IMG/VR virus record: IMGVR_UViG_3300025913_000080
Coordinates: 1 to 34,652 of that record
Source of the DNA: a virus
Reading direction: 5' to 3' (one strand)
DNA length: 34,652 nucleotides
The notes under the pieces were generated by a model, which was given only the letters and a program-made list of their open reading frames with translations, was not told the origin of the DNA and ran no database searches. Shown here one piece after another: positions 29,096 to 34,652 of this stretch; within the stretch, counting starts at the first letter, position 1, and each line of letters begins with the position of its first letter. The position numbers were made by a program, and so were the translations under genes.

Positions 29096-29308
29096 GGTTT
29101 TACAGCCACGAAAAGTCCTCTAACGATTTCAAAGGGCCGGAGATCGGGCGTTTTGGACGCATCTCTTTGAGTCCGCTCAAGTCTATTCCGGTTTACACCC
29201 AGGAGGTCGGGGGTTCGAGCCCCTCGCCGCCCACCACGTTGTTTTATAACACGAAACGACCATTTCCGCGAGCGCCTTCAGGGGCTCGGTTTTACAGCCG
29301 TTTTACAC
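29096..29308. promoter_or_regulatory. Integrase arm-type site candidates around attP
   Basis: GGTTTTACAGCC occurs at 29096-29107 and again at 29288-29299. Related GGTTTACACC (29190-29199) and GTTTTACAC (29300-29308) lie at the core edge and beside the integrase stop. Four TTTACA-containing sites on both sides of the tRNA-like core fit the arm-type layout of lambda-like attP. A small hairpin, TTGAG/CTCAA, lies near 29167-29180. Confidence 0.5.
29198..29235 (+). other. attP core: 3' end of a tRNA gene
   Basis: The sequence has a T-arm with loop TTCGAGC (29214-29220) and stems GGGGG/CCCTC (one G.U), a 3' acceptor strand GCCGCCC, discriminator A and encoded CCA (to 29235). No 5' half of the tRNA precedes it. 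Phage genes lie on both sides and the integrase gene ends 67 bases away, so this is most likely the attP core matching the 3' end of a host tRNA whose acceptor begins GGGCGGC. Confidence 0.75.
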
Positions 29309-30340
29309 TTTCCCGTTCCGGCCGCGTTCCAGGTCCATGCGCCGGATACGATCCAGGAGGATTTCGTCACGCTTCACGTAGGCGTTGACGAGCCGTTCGA
29401 CCTGTTCCTCACCCCATGTCATAATCTCGGCAATTTCCCGGATGGAGAAGCCGGCGCGATAGAACATGGTCGCGGCGGTTCCCCTCAAATCGTGGAAGTG
29501 CAGGGGGATGCGCTCGCGGGCCAGCTTGTCTGGCGTCGACGGCTCGGCGCGCACAGCCTTGTTCCAGGAAGCGCCGAAGCCAGTCCCCCATGGCGTCCCC
29601 GCTTCGGTCGTCAGGACCGTCGTGGCGCGCTTGGGGATGCTGTCCAGCAACTCGCGCAGCTCGGCGTAGATCGGAATGAGCGTCGTCTTCCGGTGGCGGC
29701 TCTTGCCCGTGCTGATCTCGATCGCCAGCGGGCGGACATGCGACCACGACAGCCGCAGCAGATCGCCGCGGCGCAGGCCCGTGAGCGCAGCCAGGCGAGC
29801 CGCTCGGTAAACTTCCGGTGAGGCTCGCCGTTCAAGCTCGGCGAAATGCTCCGGCTCCCAAATCTTCGCGGCTCGGTTGGCCTTGTAGAGCCGGGGGATG
29901 TGCTTGCACGGCTCGCCGCTCAGAAGCCCCTCGGCTCGCCCGTAGGTCAGCAGCCGGGAGAACGCCTCCAGGGCCACGTCGGCGCTCCTGGGCGCGCTGG
30001 CGTAGCCGTCTCGCCAACGCCTAATGGCCGGGACCGCTTTGGGCTGGTCGAAGGCGCGAAGGGGCAGGGCGCCGAACTTTTCCTGGATCCGATCCAGCCA
30101 GCGCACCCATTCCTTGCGGGTCTTGTCAGAGAGCCCCTTGTAGGCCGCCGAAGCCTTGTAGGCGGCGATGAGCCCTGAGAGCTTGGACTTGTCGCCCTGG
30201 ACGCGCCCAGCGCGCGCGGCGGCCACTTCCTGTAGAAACTCTTCCGTGTCGGGCTTGGCCTTGAGCCTCGGACCGCCGCGCCAGGCGTAATGGTAGGTCC
30301 GCCCCTTGCTGACGACGGTGTGGACGCCCCTAATCCGCAT
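29303..30340 (-). CDS. int: Tyrosine recombinase integrase
   Basis: The product has 345 residues and recombines attP with the host tRNA attB. The N-terminus is an arm-binding domain (TYHYAWRGGPRLKAKPDTEE), then a core-binding helical domain (about 50-150). Catalytic residues are visible: Arg190 in TGLRRGDLLRLSW, Lys213 in TGKSRHRK, His283 and Arg286 in HFHDLRGTAATM, Trp309 in MTWGEEQ and nucleophile Tyr321 in RLVNAYVKRDE. Full length. The start overlaps the small gene upstream by 11 bases, and the 3' end touches arm-type repeats. Confidence 0.92.
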   Translation of the reverse strand: MRIRGVHTVVSKGRTYHYAWRGGPRLKAKPDTEEFLQEVAAARAGRVQGDKSKLSGLIAAYKASAAYKGLSDKTRKEWVRWLDRIQEKFGALPLRAFDQPKAVPAIRRWRDGYASAPRSADVALEAFSRLLTYGRAEGLLSGEPCKHIPRLYKANRAAKIWEPEHFAELERRASPEVYRAARLAALTGLRRGDLLRLSWSHVRPLAIEISTGKSRHRKTTLIPIYAELRELLDSIPKRATTVLTTEAGTPWGTGFGASWNKAVRAEPSTPDKLARERIPLHFHDLRGTAATMFYRAGFSIREIAEIMTWGEEQVERLVNAYVKRDEILLDRIRRMDLERGRNGKV

Positions 30341-30530
30341 CGAACCCTTCCCACAGGTCTTCCTCGCCCGTGGGGGTGGAAGGGTCTACAGTGGCGGGCA
30401 CGGCGTCAACGGGGAGGATCACAAGCTCGCCGGTCTTCTTGTCGATGCGGATGGCTGTCGGCACGCCAGACCGCTTGCTGGCGCGGAAGATGCGCTCGAG
30501 GTCGGCTTGCTTGAATGCCACCTTACCCAT
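30330..30530 (-). CDS. Integrase-partner small protein
   Basis: The product has 66 residues, overlapping the integrase gene. MGKVAFKQADLERIFRASKR followed by VPTAIRIDKKTGELVILP is a well-repeated opening of small proteins encoded directly upstream of phage integrases in alphaproteobacteria. A role like excisionase or integrase modulation is often supposed but not shown. The C-terminus is acidic (GEEDLWEGFDAD). Confidence 0.7.
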   Translation of the reverse strand: MGKVAFKQADLERIFRASKRSGVPTAIRIDKKTGELVILPVDAVPATVDPSTPTGEEDLWEGFDAD

Positions 30531-30536
30531 GCCGGA

Positions 30537-30881
30537 TCACCGATTATACCGCGCGAGTTCGTTGGCGCGCTGTTCCAGCCAACCGCGGAAATCATTGGTG
30601 ATCCCCGCTCCGCGCCATGCGAGCCATGTCAGGCTGTAGCGCTTGGCATCCACGCCGAGATGCTGTCCCTTCATCCCACGATGAAGCAGCGGGGCGCTGA
30701 TCCGATCATAGACGATATCCGCGGCGATCGAGAGCCCCAGGCCTAGCAGCCGCAGGAAGCCCTCCGCATTAGACTGGGCGACGAAGGTCATGCGGGGCGT
30801 GTAGTCCCGTGACCAGCTCGGCGGTCCCTGCCTGCGCCAGGCGTTCTTCAAGACGAAGCGCCAGTCTGTCACCTTAGCCAC
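30537..30881 (-). CDS. Unrecognised accessory protein
   Basis: The product has 114 residues, with GTG 30881 overlapping the end of the upstream gene. Trp- and Arg-rich: DWRFVLKNAWRRQGPPSWSR, LRLLGLGLSIAADIVYDR, WLAWRGAGITNDFRGWLEQR. The start (WRFVLKNAWRR..PSWSRDYTP) recurs in small phage proteins of unknown role. No catalytic motif visible. Confidence 0.6.
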   Translation of the reverse strand: MAKVTDWRFVLKNAWRRQGPPSWSRDYTPRMTFVAQSNAEGFLRLLGLGLSIAADIVYDRISAPLLHRGMKGQHLGVDAKRYSLTWLAWRGAGITNDFRGWLEQRANELARYNR

Positions 30882-31059
30882 GCTGGTCCCCTGGGCGCCC
30901 GGCCCGAACTGTGAGTTTCAGACGTGGCTTGGCCTGGCGCTCTCGGGCGCGCCGAATGCAGTCGGGATCGGCCAGGATATCGGCGCACACTCGCCACGTG
31001 GCCGCTGCTGCGAGTGAAACCAGGACAAGGCCGACGACGCAGATCAGCTCGGTAAGCAT
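30874..31059 (-). CDS. Small single-pass membrane protein
   Basis: The product has 61 residues, with ATG 31059 overlapping the previous stop (ATGA); an in-frame GTG lies at 31062. One N-terminal membrane segment (LICVVGLVLVSLAAAATW, about 5-22) is followed by a basic cytoplasmic tail (RRARERQAKPRLKLTVRAG). Function unknown. Confidence 0.55.
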   Translation of the reverse strand: MLTELICVVGLVLVSLAAAATWRVCADILADPDCIRRARERQAKPRLKLTVRAGRPGDQRG

Positions 31060-31355
31060 CACTCTCCGTCCCCTGGGGGAGGGGGTTGGTTCATCCGGTG
31101 TTCTGCATCAGTATCGAGAGTGGACGATGCAAGTGCATCGCCATCCCCGATAAGGCTACCGATCTCTCTCAAGCTGTGTCTGTGTCGTTCGAACACGGCA
31201 GCGCTCGTCGCCGCGACAGCCTCCCAAAAACCGGGCGCCTTAGTTTCAGCGACGCATTCAGCGCAAATAGCGCAGCCGCCAGTATATGGCCCCATATCTT
31301 TGGCGCAGCCGCCACATAACAGCCTTCGTGTTGGCGATGCGAAGCTATCGTCCAC
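31059..31355 (-). CDS. Four-Cys zinc-ribbon protein bracketed by hairpin repeats
   Basis: The product has 98 residues if it starts at GTG 31355, which has GGAGG 8 bases upstream. ATG 31361 and GTG 31385 are in-frame alternatives. LLCGGCAKDMGPYTGGCAIC then AECV supplies the Cys pairs of a small zinc ribbon, loosely like the N-terminal zinc domain of ClpX. Hairpin copy B (opposite orientation) covers the start codon region, and copy C lies at the 3' end. It encodes a tail (GDGDALASSTLDT..EHRMN) similar to that of the gene at 1769. Its stop overlaps the next ATG. Confidence 0.6.
   Translation of the reverse strand: MDDSFASPTRRLLCGGCAKDMGPYTGGCAICAECVAETKAPGFWEAVAATSAAVFERHRHSLREIGSLIGDGDALASSTLDTDAEHRMNQPPPPGDGE
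31120..31142 (-). repeat. Hairpin repeat copy C
   Basis: On the minus strand GGCGATGC (31142-31135) pairs with GCATCGTC (31130-31123) around loop ACTT, followed by CAC and preceded by GGGGAT. Same G.U second pair as the other copies. It lies in the 3' end of the zinc-ribbon gene. The following sequence (CTCGATACTGA...CACCGGATGAAC) resembles that after copy A. Confidence 0.75.
31333..31355 (+). repeat. Hairpin repeat copy B
   Basis: GGCGAT (31333-31338) pairs with ATCGTC (31347-31352), loop GCGAAGCT identical to copy A, then CAC. It is oriented opposite to the gene it touches; its CAC is the reverse complement of the likely GTG start codon of that gene. Confidence 0.75.
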
Positions 31356-31433
31356 GGCCATTCCCTCCGCTACAGCGATATGCACTATACATTACTTTCA
31401 TGACGAAGAACCGTAGGAACTAGAGTCTTCCAT

Positions 31434-31772
31434 CTACTCCCCCCGAGCCGGAATGGCGGAATGCAACGTCGCAACGATCAATCGACAGTCGCCACAGACA
31501 AGATCGGCGGCAGTTCCATCTAGATGATCGACCACCATCGACTTTACTTCGAAGCACCCTGGACACCAAATGTGCTTGTGCTCCACTCCTCCTTGGGGAA
31601 GGAGCGCGAGAGCTTCTTTGAGTGCGGCGCGCAACGCGAAAACCAGACGCGCTTCGCCCCGAGGATTATCTGGGTCCCATTGGTCCTCAGCCGCGCAAAA
31701 CGCTTCGCAAGCGGAACCGACGGAGTCGTCAATCCAGTTTTTCACGATCTCGTCTGACCACTCAGCCGGCAT
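31434..31772 (-). CDS. Accessory protein with C-terminal zinc ribbon
   Basis: The product has 112 residues from ATG 31772, chosen because it overlaps the previous stop and has GGGGGAAG upstream. The acidic, Trp-containing N-terminus (MPAEWSDEIVKNWIDDSVGS) is followed by a helical middle (ARLVFALRAALKEALALLPQ). A zinc ribbon follows, CPGCFEVKSMVVDH then LVCGDC, with two CxxC pairs 19 residues apart. The region 31386-31433 upstream of the next gene is short and holds nothing clear. Function unknown. Confidence 0.6.
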   Translation of the reverse strand: MPAEWSDEIVKNWIDDSVGSACEAFCAAEDQWDPDNPRGEARLVFALRAALKEALALLPQGGVEHKHIWCPGCFEVKSMVVDHLDGTAADLVCGDCRLIVATLHSAIPARGE

Positions 31773-31944
31773 TGAGCTTCCCCCGAAGCGCCCGTGAATA
31801 TGCAGCTTCCATCGCGATTTCGGCGTTGTGCTGATTTTGGCAGATGCGATCCCACACCAAGACGCTGTTGCGCTTGATAATGGCCTGCCAGCGACCGTCT
31901 GGCAGTTGCACGACATCAGCGCCGAGAATGCCCCGCTTAGACAT
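31762..31944 (-). CDS. Small unrecognised accessory protein
   Basis: The product has 60 residues from ATG 31944, with GGAGG 8 bases upstream and an 8-base overlap with the previous gene. The sequence MSKRGILGADVVQLPDGRWQ continues as a compact domain with QNQHNAEIAMEAAYSRALRG. The VQLPDGRWxAIIK strand and C-terminal helix suggest a small alpha/beta protein. Family not recognised. Confidence 0.55.
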   Translation of the reverse strand: MSKRGILGADVVQLPDGRWQAIIKRNSVLVWDRICQNQHNAEIAMEAAYSRALRGKLNAG

Positions 31945-33091
31945 CTCTGGCCTCCAGGGCTTTGCGGGCGAGGACGAACACGTTCGACAATGGGTCGTCA
32001 TCGAGTGCGCCCTCGGTGAAATCCTTGATCTCCCGCAGAGCCCCCACCACCTCCCCGAGTCGAGACTGGATGCGGGAGATTGCTTCGCGCGCAGCCGAAA
32101 TCTTCTCGCCGGGGTAAGTTGCGGCACTGAGCGCCTCCCTCACCGCCTCGAACTCCGCGTCGAGTAAAGGGGCGGGGATCATTTTCCCGGCGTCGGCAAC
32201 ATGATCGGCTCGCGCTACTTCCTCAGGATGCACAAGGGACGGGGAGGCTGGCCACATATGCTCGCGCGGCTCGTATTGGCCATCAGTCAACCAACGGGGT
32301 TTCCCGACAAGCCATGCCGCCGCATCTTCGCGAGTGGTGAAGCGCATCGCCTCGTTCGGGTCATTGGTTGCAATCTTCTCGGCTCGGCGTCGAACCGGCA
32401 GGTCGCGCGCATGCTCCGCTAGGAACCTGTCAACATCGAAGCTCTTGTGGATGTAAAGAGGCGTGCCGGGGCCATCCATCCACACGTCCTCGATCAGCCA
32501 AGCCGTCTCGTTTGAAAGCGGTTGCGTGGGCTCCGTCGCCTGATGACTTCCAAGGGACGGCACGACACTACCACTACCTTCCTCCGTCCCTCCCGGTGCT
32601 GGTTGGAGGAGGGCGAGAGCTTCCTTCAGCCGGTTTTCTGACCAAGGAGTCATAGGCTCGCTGAGTGCGCTTTCGATCATAATCTTGGCGATGTCCGTAT
32701 CTGCGCCTGATGGGCGCGTCATCGCTTGAGGTGTTGGCTGAAGATTAACGTCAACGTGCTCAGTTGCCGTTGCCTGTTGCCAACCTTCGTAGGCGATCAG
32801 CGTCTCGGCATCCCGCTTCCGCGCGAACCGCAGCGCTTTCTGAGCGTCGCGCGTCCAGTTCTCCTGCCAGAGCCGAGGATCGATGGCTTGCCGCTCAGTC
32901 CAACTGGAGTGCGGAGCCGCCGCGTACCACTCGCCGCCGCGCTCGATCAGCCAATACCCAGCCTCTCGGTCCAGGCGGGCGGTGAGGGCGAGAACACAGC
33001 GGTCAACCAGTCGCGCAACCGTTGCGGGACGACAGTTGTAATCGTCGGGTGTGAGCGCGCGGAGATCGGCGATCAGGTCTTCGGTTGTCAT
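31937..33091 (-). CDS. Accessory protein with two WLIE-type repeats
   Basis: The product has 384 residues, starting in an ATGA overlap. Two related domains are visible: GYWLIERGGEWYAAAP with WTRDAQKALRFARKRDAETLI (about 45-102), and AWLIEDVWMDGPGTPLYIHK with NDPNEAMRFTTREDAAAWLVG (about 195-265). Each has WLIE, an aromatic strand and an A.RF..R.dAe helix. This unit occurs singly in many phage proteins of unknown function. A helical C-terminus follows (EAVREALSAATYPGEKISAA, LGEVVGALREIKDFTEGAL). Large accessory protein; role unknown. Confidence 0.65.
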   Translation of the reverse strand: MTTEDLIADLRALTPDDYNCRPATVARLVDRCVLALTARLDREAGYWLIERGGEWYAAAPHSSWTERQAIDPRLWQENWTRDAQKALRFARKRDAETLIAYEGWQQATATEHVDVNLQPTPQAMTRPSGADTDIAKIMIESALSEPMTPWSENRLKEALALLQPAPGGTEEGSGSVVPSLGSHQATEPTQPLSNETAWLIEDVWMDGPGTPLYIHKSFDVDRFLAEHARDLPVRRRAEKIATNDPNEAMRFTTREDAAAWLVGKPRWLTDGQYEPREHMWPASPSLVHPEEVARADHVADAGKMIPAPLLDAEFEAVREALSAATYPGEKISAAREAISRIQSRLGEVVGALREIKDFTEGALDDDPLSNVFVLARKALEARDV

Positions 33092-33315
33092 GGGCGGTCC
33101 TTCGAAAGGCTGACACGTCGTTTGTGAATGTTGATGTCGTTAGCCGCCATCCGGTCAGCAATGGCGTTGGCAAGCGCGCGACCCTCAGTCCAATCAGGGT
33201 CATCCTTGCATGGGCGCGGCCAATGATTTGGCCGGCCACAATGCTGGCAAAGATCAAGCGGACGCAGCATCGTCCCCTCCCACGTCGTGGTGAAGCTGGG
33301 CGAGGGCGCGCTCAT
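33088..33315 (-). CDS. Small protein with CCHC zinc-knuckle spacing
   Basis: The product has 75 residues, ATGA overlaps at both ends. LCQHCGRPNHWPRPCK gives C-x2-C-x4-H-x4-C, exactly the spacing of retroviral-type zinc knuckles, which bind single-stranded nucleic acid. The rest is charged and helical (EGRALANAIADRMAANDINI). The match is to spacing only; such knuckles are rare in phages, and a simple metal site is the alternative. Confidence 0.6.
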   Translation of the reverse strand: MSAPSPSFTTTWEGTMLRPLDLCQHCGRPNHWPRPCKDDPDWTEGRALANAIADRMAANDINIHKRRVSLSKDRP

Positions 33316-33431
33316 CGGCCATCGTCGGACACCTTCGGAGGGGTCAGCCTCTCCTTGGCTTGTTCCCAGTCGGTTATGGGAGGAGTCATGTATTGCTTCC
33401 CGCCGCTTCGCGTTGCTTCGCTAGACTTCAT
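33312..33431 (-). CDS. 39-residue accessory protein
   Basis: ATG 33431 to TGA 33312, the stop overlapping the next ATG (ATGA). The sequence MKSSEATRSGGKQYMTPPIT continues DWEQAKERLTPPKVSDDGR; polar, probably with one short helix. It starts just after hairpin copy D. Too short for most gene finders. The overlap is the main support. Confidence 0.45.
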   Translation of the reverse strand: MKSSEATRSGGKQYMTPPITDWEQAKERLTPPKVSDDGR

Positions 33432-33442
33432 CGACAACAGTG

Positions 33443-33472
33443 GTGGACGCGGAGCCTCAATAGCTCCGCGCC
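33443..33472 (-). repeat. Hairpin repeat copy D
   Basis: On the minus strand GGCGCGGAGC (33472-33463) pairs with GCTCCGCGTC (33455-33446), a 10-bp stem with loop TATTGAG, then CAC, preceded by GGGGAT. It begins 9 bases after the TAG of the Acb2-like gene, so this copy is intergenic. Same conserved ends and G.U pair as the others. Confidence 0.8.
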
Positions 33473-33480
33473 ATCCCCGA

Positions 33481-33729
33481 CTAGCTGGTGAGTTCCTTCA
33501 CCGCCCACATGACGGCTTCTTCCAGAGCGGTGATGCCGAGCGAGCGGTAGCGGCCGGGCTTCACCGTCTGAAACAGGTTCAGCAGTTCTGTCGCCTTGGA
33601 CTTGATGTCGTCGTGCAGCGTCTTCTCGTTGTCGGTGAGCGCTCTATAGGTCGGCCGAAATGGATTCTGCGACGGATTGGGGCTCGCGGACTGGCGGCCA
33701 TCGGTCGCGCCTTCGTAAACGTTGGTCAT
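33481..33729 (-). CDS. Acb2/Tad1-like anti-CBASS or anti-Thoeris sponge protein
   Basis: The product has 82 residues from ATG 33729, with AGGAGA 7 bases upstream; ATG 33747 is an in-frame alternative. NPFRPTYRALTDNEKTLHDD, IKSKATELLNLFQTV and the terminal ALEEAVMWAVKELTS match the small helical Acb2/Tad1 family: two helices, the second ending LEEAVMWAVK. Known members bind and sequester cyclic nucleotides or gcADPR-type signals and so block CBASS or Thoeris immunity. The gene lies in an accessory operon, as is usual for anti-defence genes. Ligand and activity here are inferred from family likeness. Confidence 0.7.
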   Translation of the reverse strand: MTNVYEGATDGRQSASPNPSQNPFRPTYRALTDNEKTLHDDIKSKATELLNLFQTVKPGRYRSLGITALEEAVMWAVKELTS

Positions 33730-33739
33730 GGGATGTCTC

Positions 33740-34033
33740 CTAGGCATGGCCCGCGGGTTGCAGGCGCGCCTCTATTCGGGCAAGAATGTCTTTAAGCATT
33801 GTACGCACGTCTAGTTTATCAGCGTTGCTGATGTAGTTGAAGCGCCCTTCCTCACCAAAGTTGAATGTGGTAAGAAAGAATCCGATCTTCTTCTCGGACG
33901 CGGGGCAATCAATCCCGTTGAACACCTCATCCAGCGTCTTGGCGAGCGCGTTCATCAGGTCGTGCAGAGCCGGGTCAATCGGCCCGTGATCGGCGCTCTG
34001 CGGGTGCGCGCGGCGGCGTTTTGCTTTGCCCAT
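33740..34033 (-). CDS. Conserved phage accessory protein of unknown function
   Basis: The product has 97 residues, its start sharing one base with the previous TAA. Basic start (GKAKRRRAHPQ), then helix LHDLMNALAKTLDEVFNG, a strand region KIGFFLTTFNFGEEGRFNYI, and SNADKLDVRTMLKDILARIE. The F..GE.GR.NYISNADR/K-D pattern recurs in small phage proteins and often lies beside Acb2-like genes. Function not known. Confidence 0.65.
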   Translation of the reverse strand: MGKAKRRRAHPQSADHGPIDPALHDLMNALAKTLDEVFNGIDCPASEKKIGFFLTTFNFGEEGRFNYISNADKLDVRTMLKDILARIEARLQPAGHA

Positions 34034-34449
34034 TATCTGAACGTGTTCCTTGATTGGAGGGGCCGTTTCGAGGGCTCTCGCGGCTGTGTAAGCCGGCTCT
34101 GCCTTTTGGCTTTCGCTATGCGCGCGATGTCAGCCCGAGTTTTCGTTCGGTGGCAGGCGACGCACCTCAGCTCGCGGTTCCCGACCGTCTCCGGGCCGCC
34201 CAGGGCCAGTGGGACGCGATGGTCTAACTCCATCTCGGAAAGCATGAACTTGCCGCCACAGGCCACGCAGCGCCCTTGCTGAGCCACGAAGGCGTCCAGC
34301 TTCTGCCGTGGCGTGAAGCGCCGCTCTGTCCCCTCTCCCGGAGTCCCGACGACTTTTGGATTGGCGGCTCGGTCTTCAGCCTCGAAGCGCTTTAGCTCCC
34401 GAAGCTCGGCCTCCAACGCTCTACGGCGGATATGGGTGGGGGAGGTCAT
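34033..34449 (-). CDS. HNH endonuclease
   Basis: The product has 138 residues, ATG in an ATGA overlap. CVACGG (61-66), ELDHRVPLALGG (74-85, with the catalytic His of the DH pair), Asn91 and CVACH (96-100) form a full HNH motif with its structural zinc Cys pairs. The N-terminus is helical and charged, and the C-terminus basic. In phages such enzymes serve in DNA packaging, recombination or as mobile elements. Its distance from terminase makes a packaging role unsure. Confidence 0.85.
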   Translation of the reverse strand: MTSPTHIRRRALEAELRELKRFEAEDRAANPKVVGTPGEGTERRFTPRQKLDAFVAQQGRCVACGGKFMLSEMELDHRVPLALGGPETVGNRELRCVACHRTKTRADIARIAKAKRQSRLTQPREPSKRPLQSRNTFR

Positions 34450-34652
34450 GGGGTCATCCCGCCGCTGCGCTGCACCTCACCTTGTTCCGCGGTGGACGCG
34501 GAAGACGCGCCATCCCCGAAGATGCGATGACTACTCAGATCGAGCGCCGTCTTTAGTCGCCTGAGGGCCAGTTCTCGATGTTCTGACTTTCCAGTCATGA
34601 GCGCGTCGTTCGCGATGCGGAGCGCTTGCACCAAATGAGGCCAACGCGTGCG
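34446..34652 (-). CDS. Unrecognised accessory gene cut by the window end
   Basis: The frame is open to the window edge on the minus strand and reads LVQALRIANDALMTGKSEHR, then ELALRRLKTALDLSSH, a helical pair, before the hairpin-encoded tail IFGDGASSASTAEQGEV...GGMTP. TTG 34634 is only a possible internal start; the true start may lie outside. The stop overlaps the HNH start. The tail is again encoded by a hairpin repeat (copy E). Confidence 0.55.
   Translation of the reverse strand, partial: RTRWPHLVQALRIANDALMTGKSEHRELALRRLKTALDLSSHRIFGDGASSASTAEQGEVQRSGGMTP
34492..34511 (-). repeat. Hairpin repeat copy E
   Basis: On the minus strand GGCGCG (34511-34506) pairs with CGCGTC (34500-34495) around loop TCTTC, then CAC, preceded by GGGGAT. 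It lies at the 3' end of the gene that the window cuts. Conserved ends and G.U pair as in copies A-D. Confidence 0.7.

Overview
The window reads as most of the genome of a temperate short-tailed phage from a high-GC host, probably an alphaproteobacterium. The host guess is inferred from GC content, codon use and the general look of the integrase and accessory genes, and no host gene is present to test it. Phage genes lie on both sides of an integrase-linked tRNA 3'-end sequence (29198-29235). That sequence therefore looks like attP in a free, excised or circularly assembled phage, not attL or attR of an integrated prophage. Both window ends cut genes, and the first 23 bases look like a fold-back.

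Layout. (1) 1-2853: a rightward early operon of small, mostly ATGA-overlapping genes, including two replication-like proteins. (2) 2854-3604: a leftward three-gene cassette with an XRE regulator, its own sigma70-like promoter and two operator-like palindromes. It is bracketed by a 19-bp direct repeat that appears to duplicate the 3' end of the upstream gene. (3) 3631-4307: a NusG/RfaH-like NGN-domain protein followed by a strongly structured untranslated leader containing a three-way-junction RNA. (4) 4308-26142: the rightward virion operon. It runs from small and large terminase through a P22-like portal, scaffold, SU10/DUF5309-like capsid, adaptor, fibre-type proteins and a P22 gp10-like tail factor to three very large internal or ejection-type proteins, one with a SleB-like peptidoglycan hydrolase domain. 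A homing-endonuclease-like gene sits in it on the opposite strand. (5) 26317-28061: lysis module with an L,D-transpeptidase-like endolysin candidate, holin, nested spanin pair and two small proteins. (6) 28062-28480: a long structured non-coding region ending in a good intrinsic terminator. (7) 28460-34652: a leftward operon with zinc-ribbon and GIY-YIG proteins, attP, integrase and its partner, many small accessory genes, an Acb2/Tad1-like anti-defence protein, an HNH nuclease and a gene cut by the window end.

How it works together. The NGN protein and structured leader are well placed to control read-through into the virion operon. The right-hand leftward operon carries integration, accessory and probable anti-CBASS/anti-Thoeris functions. 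The least expected signals are: a five-copy hairpin repeat family with covarying stems and an invariant G.U pair, found at gene ends and starts; the NGN protein plus three-way-junction leader; an AUC-initiated virion gene with an ideal Shine-Dalgarno; a CCC-UGA junction that may be a frameshift; and an 1107-residue virion protein with a FUS-like Gly-Ser-Gln-Tyr repeat domain followed by Asn/Gln/Ala repeats.
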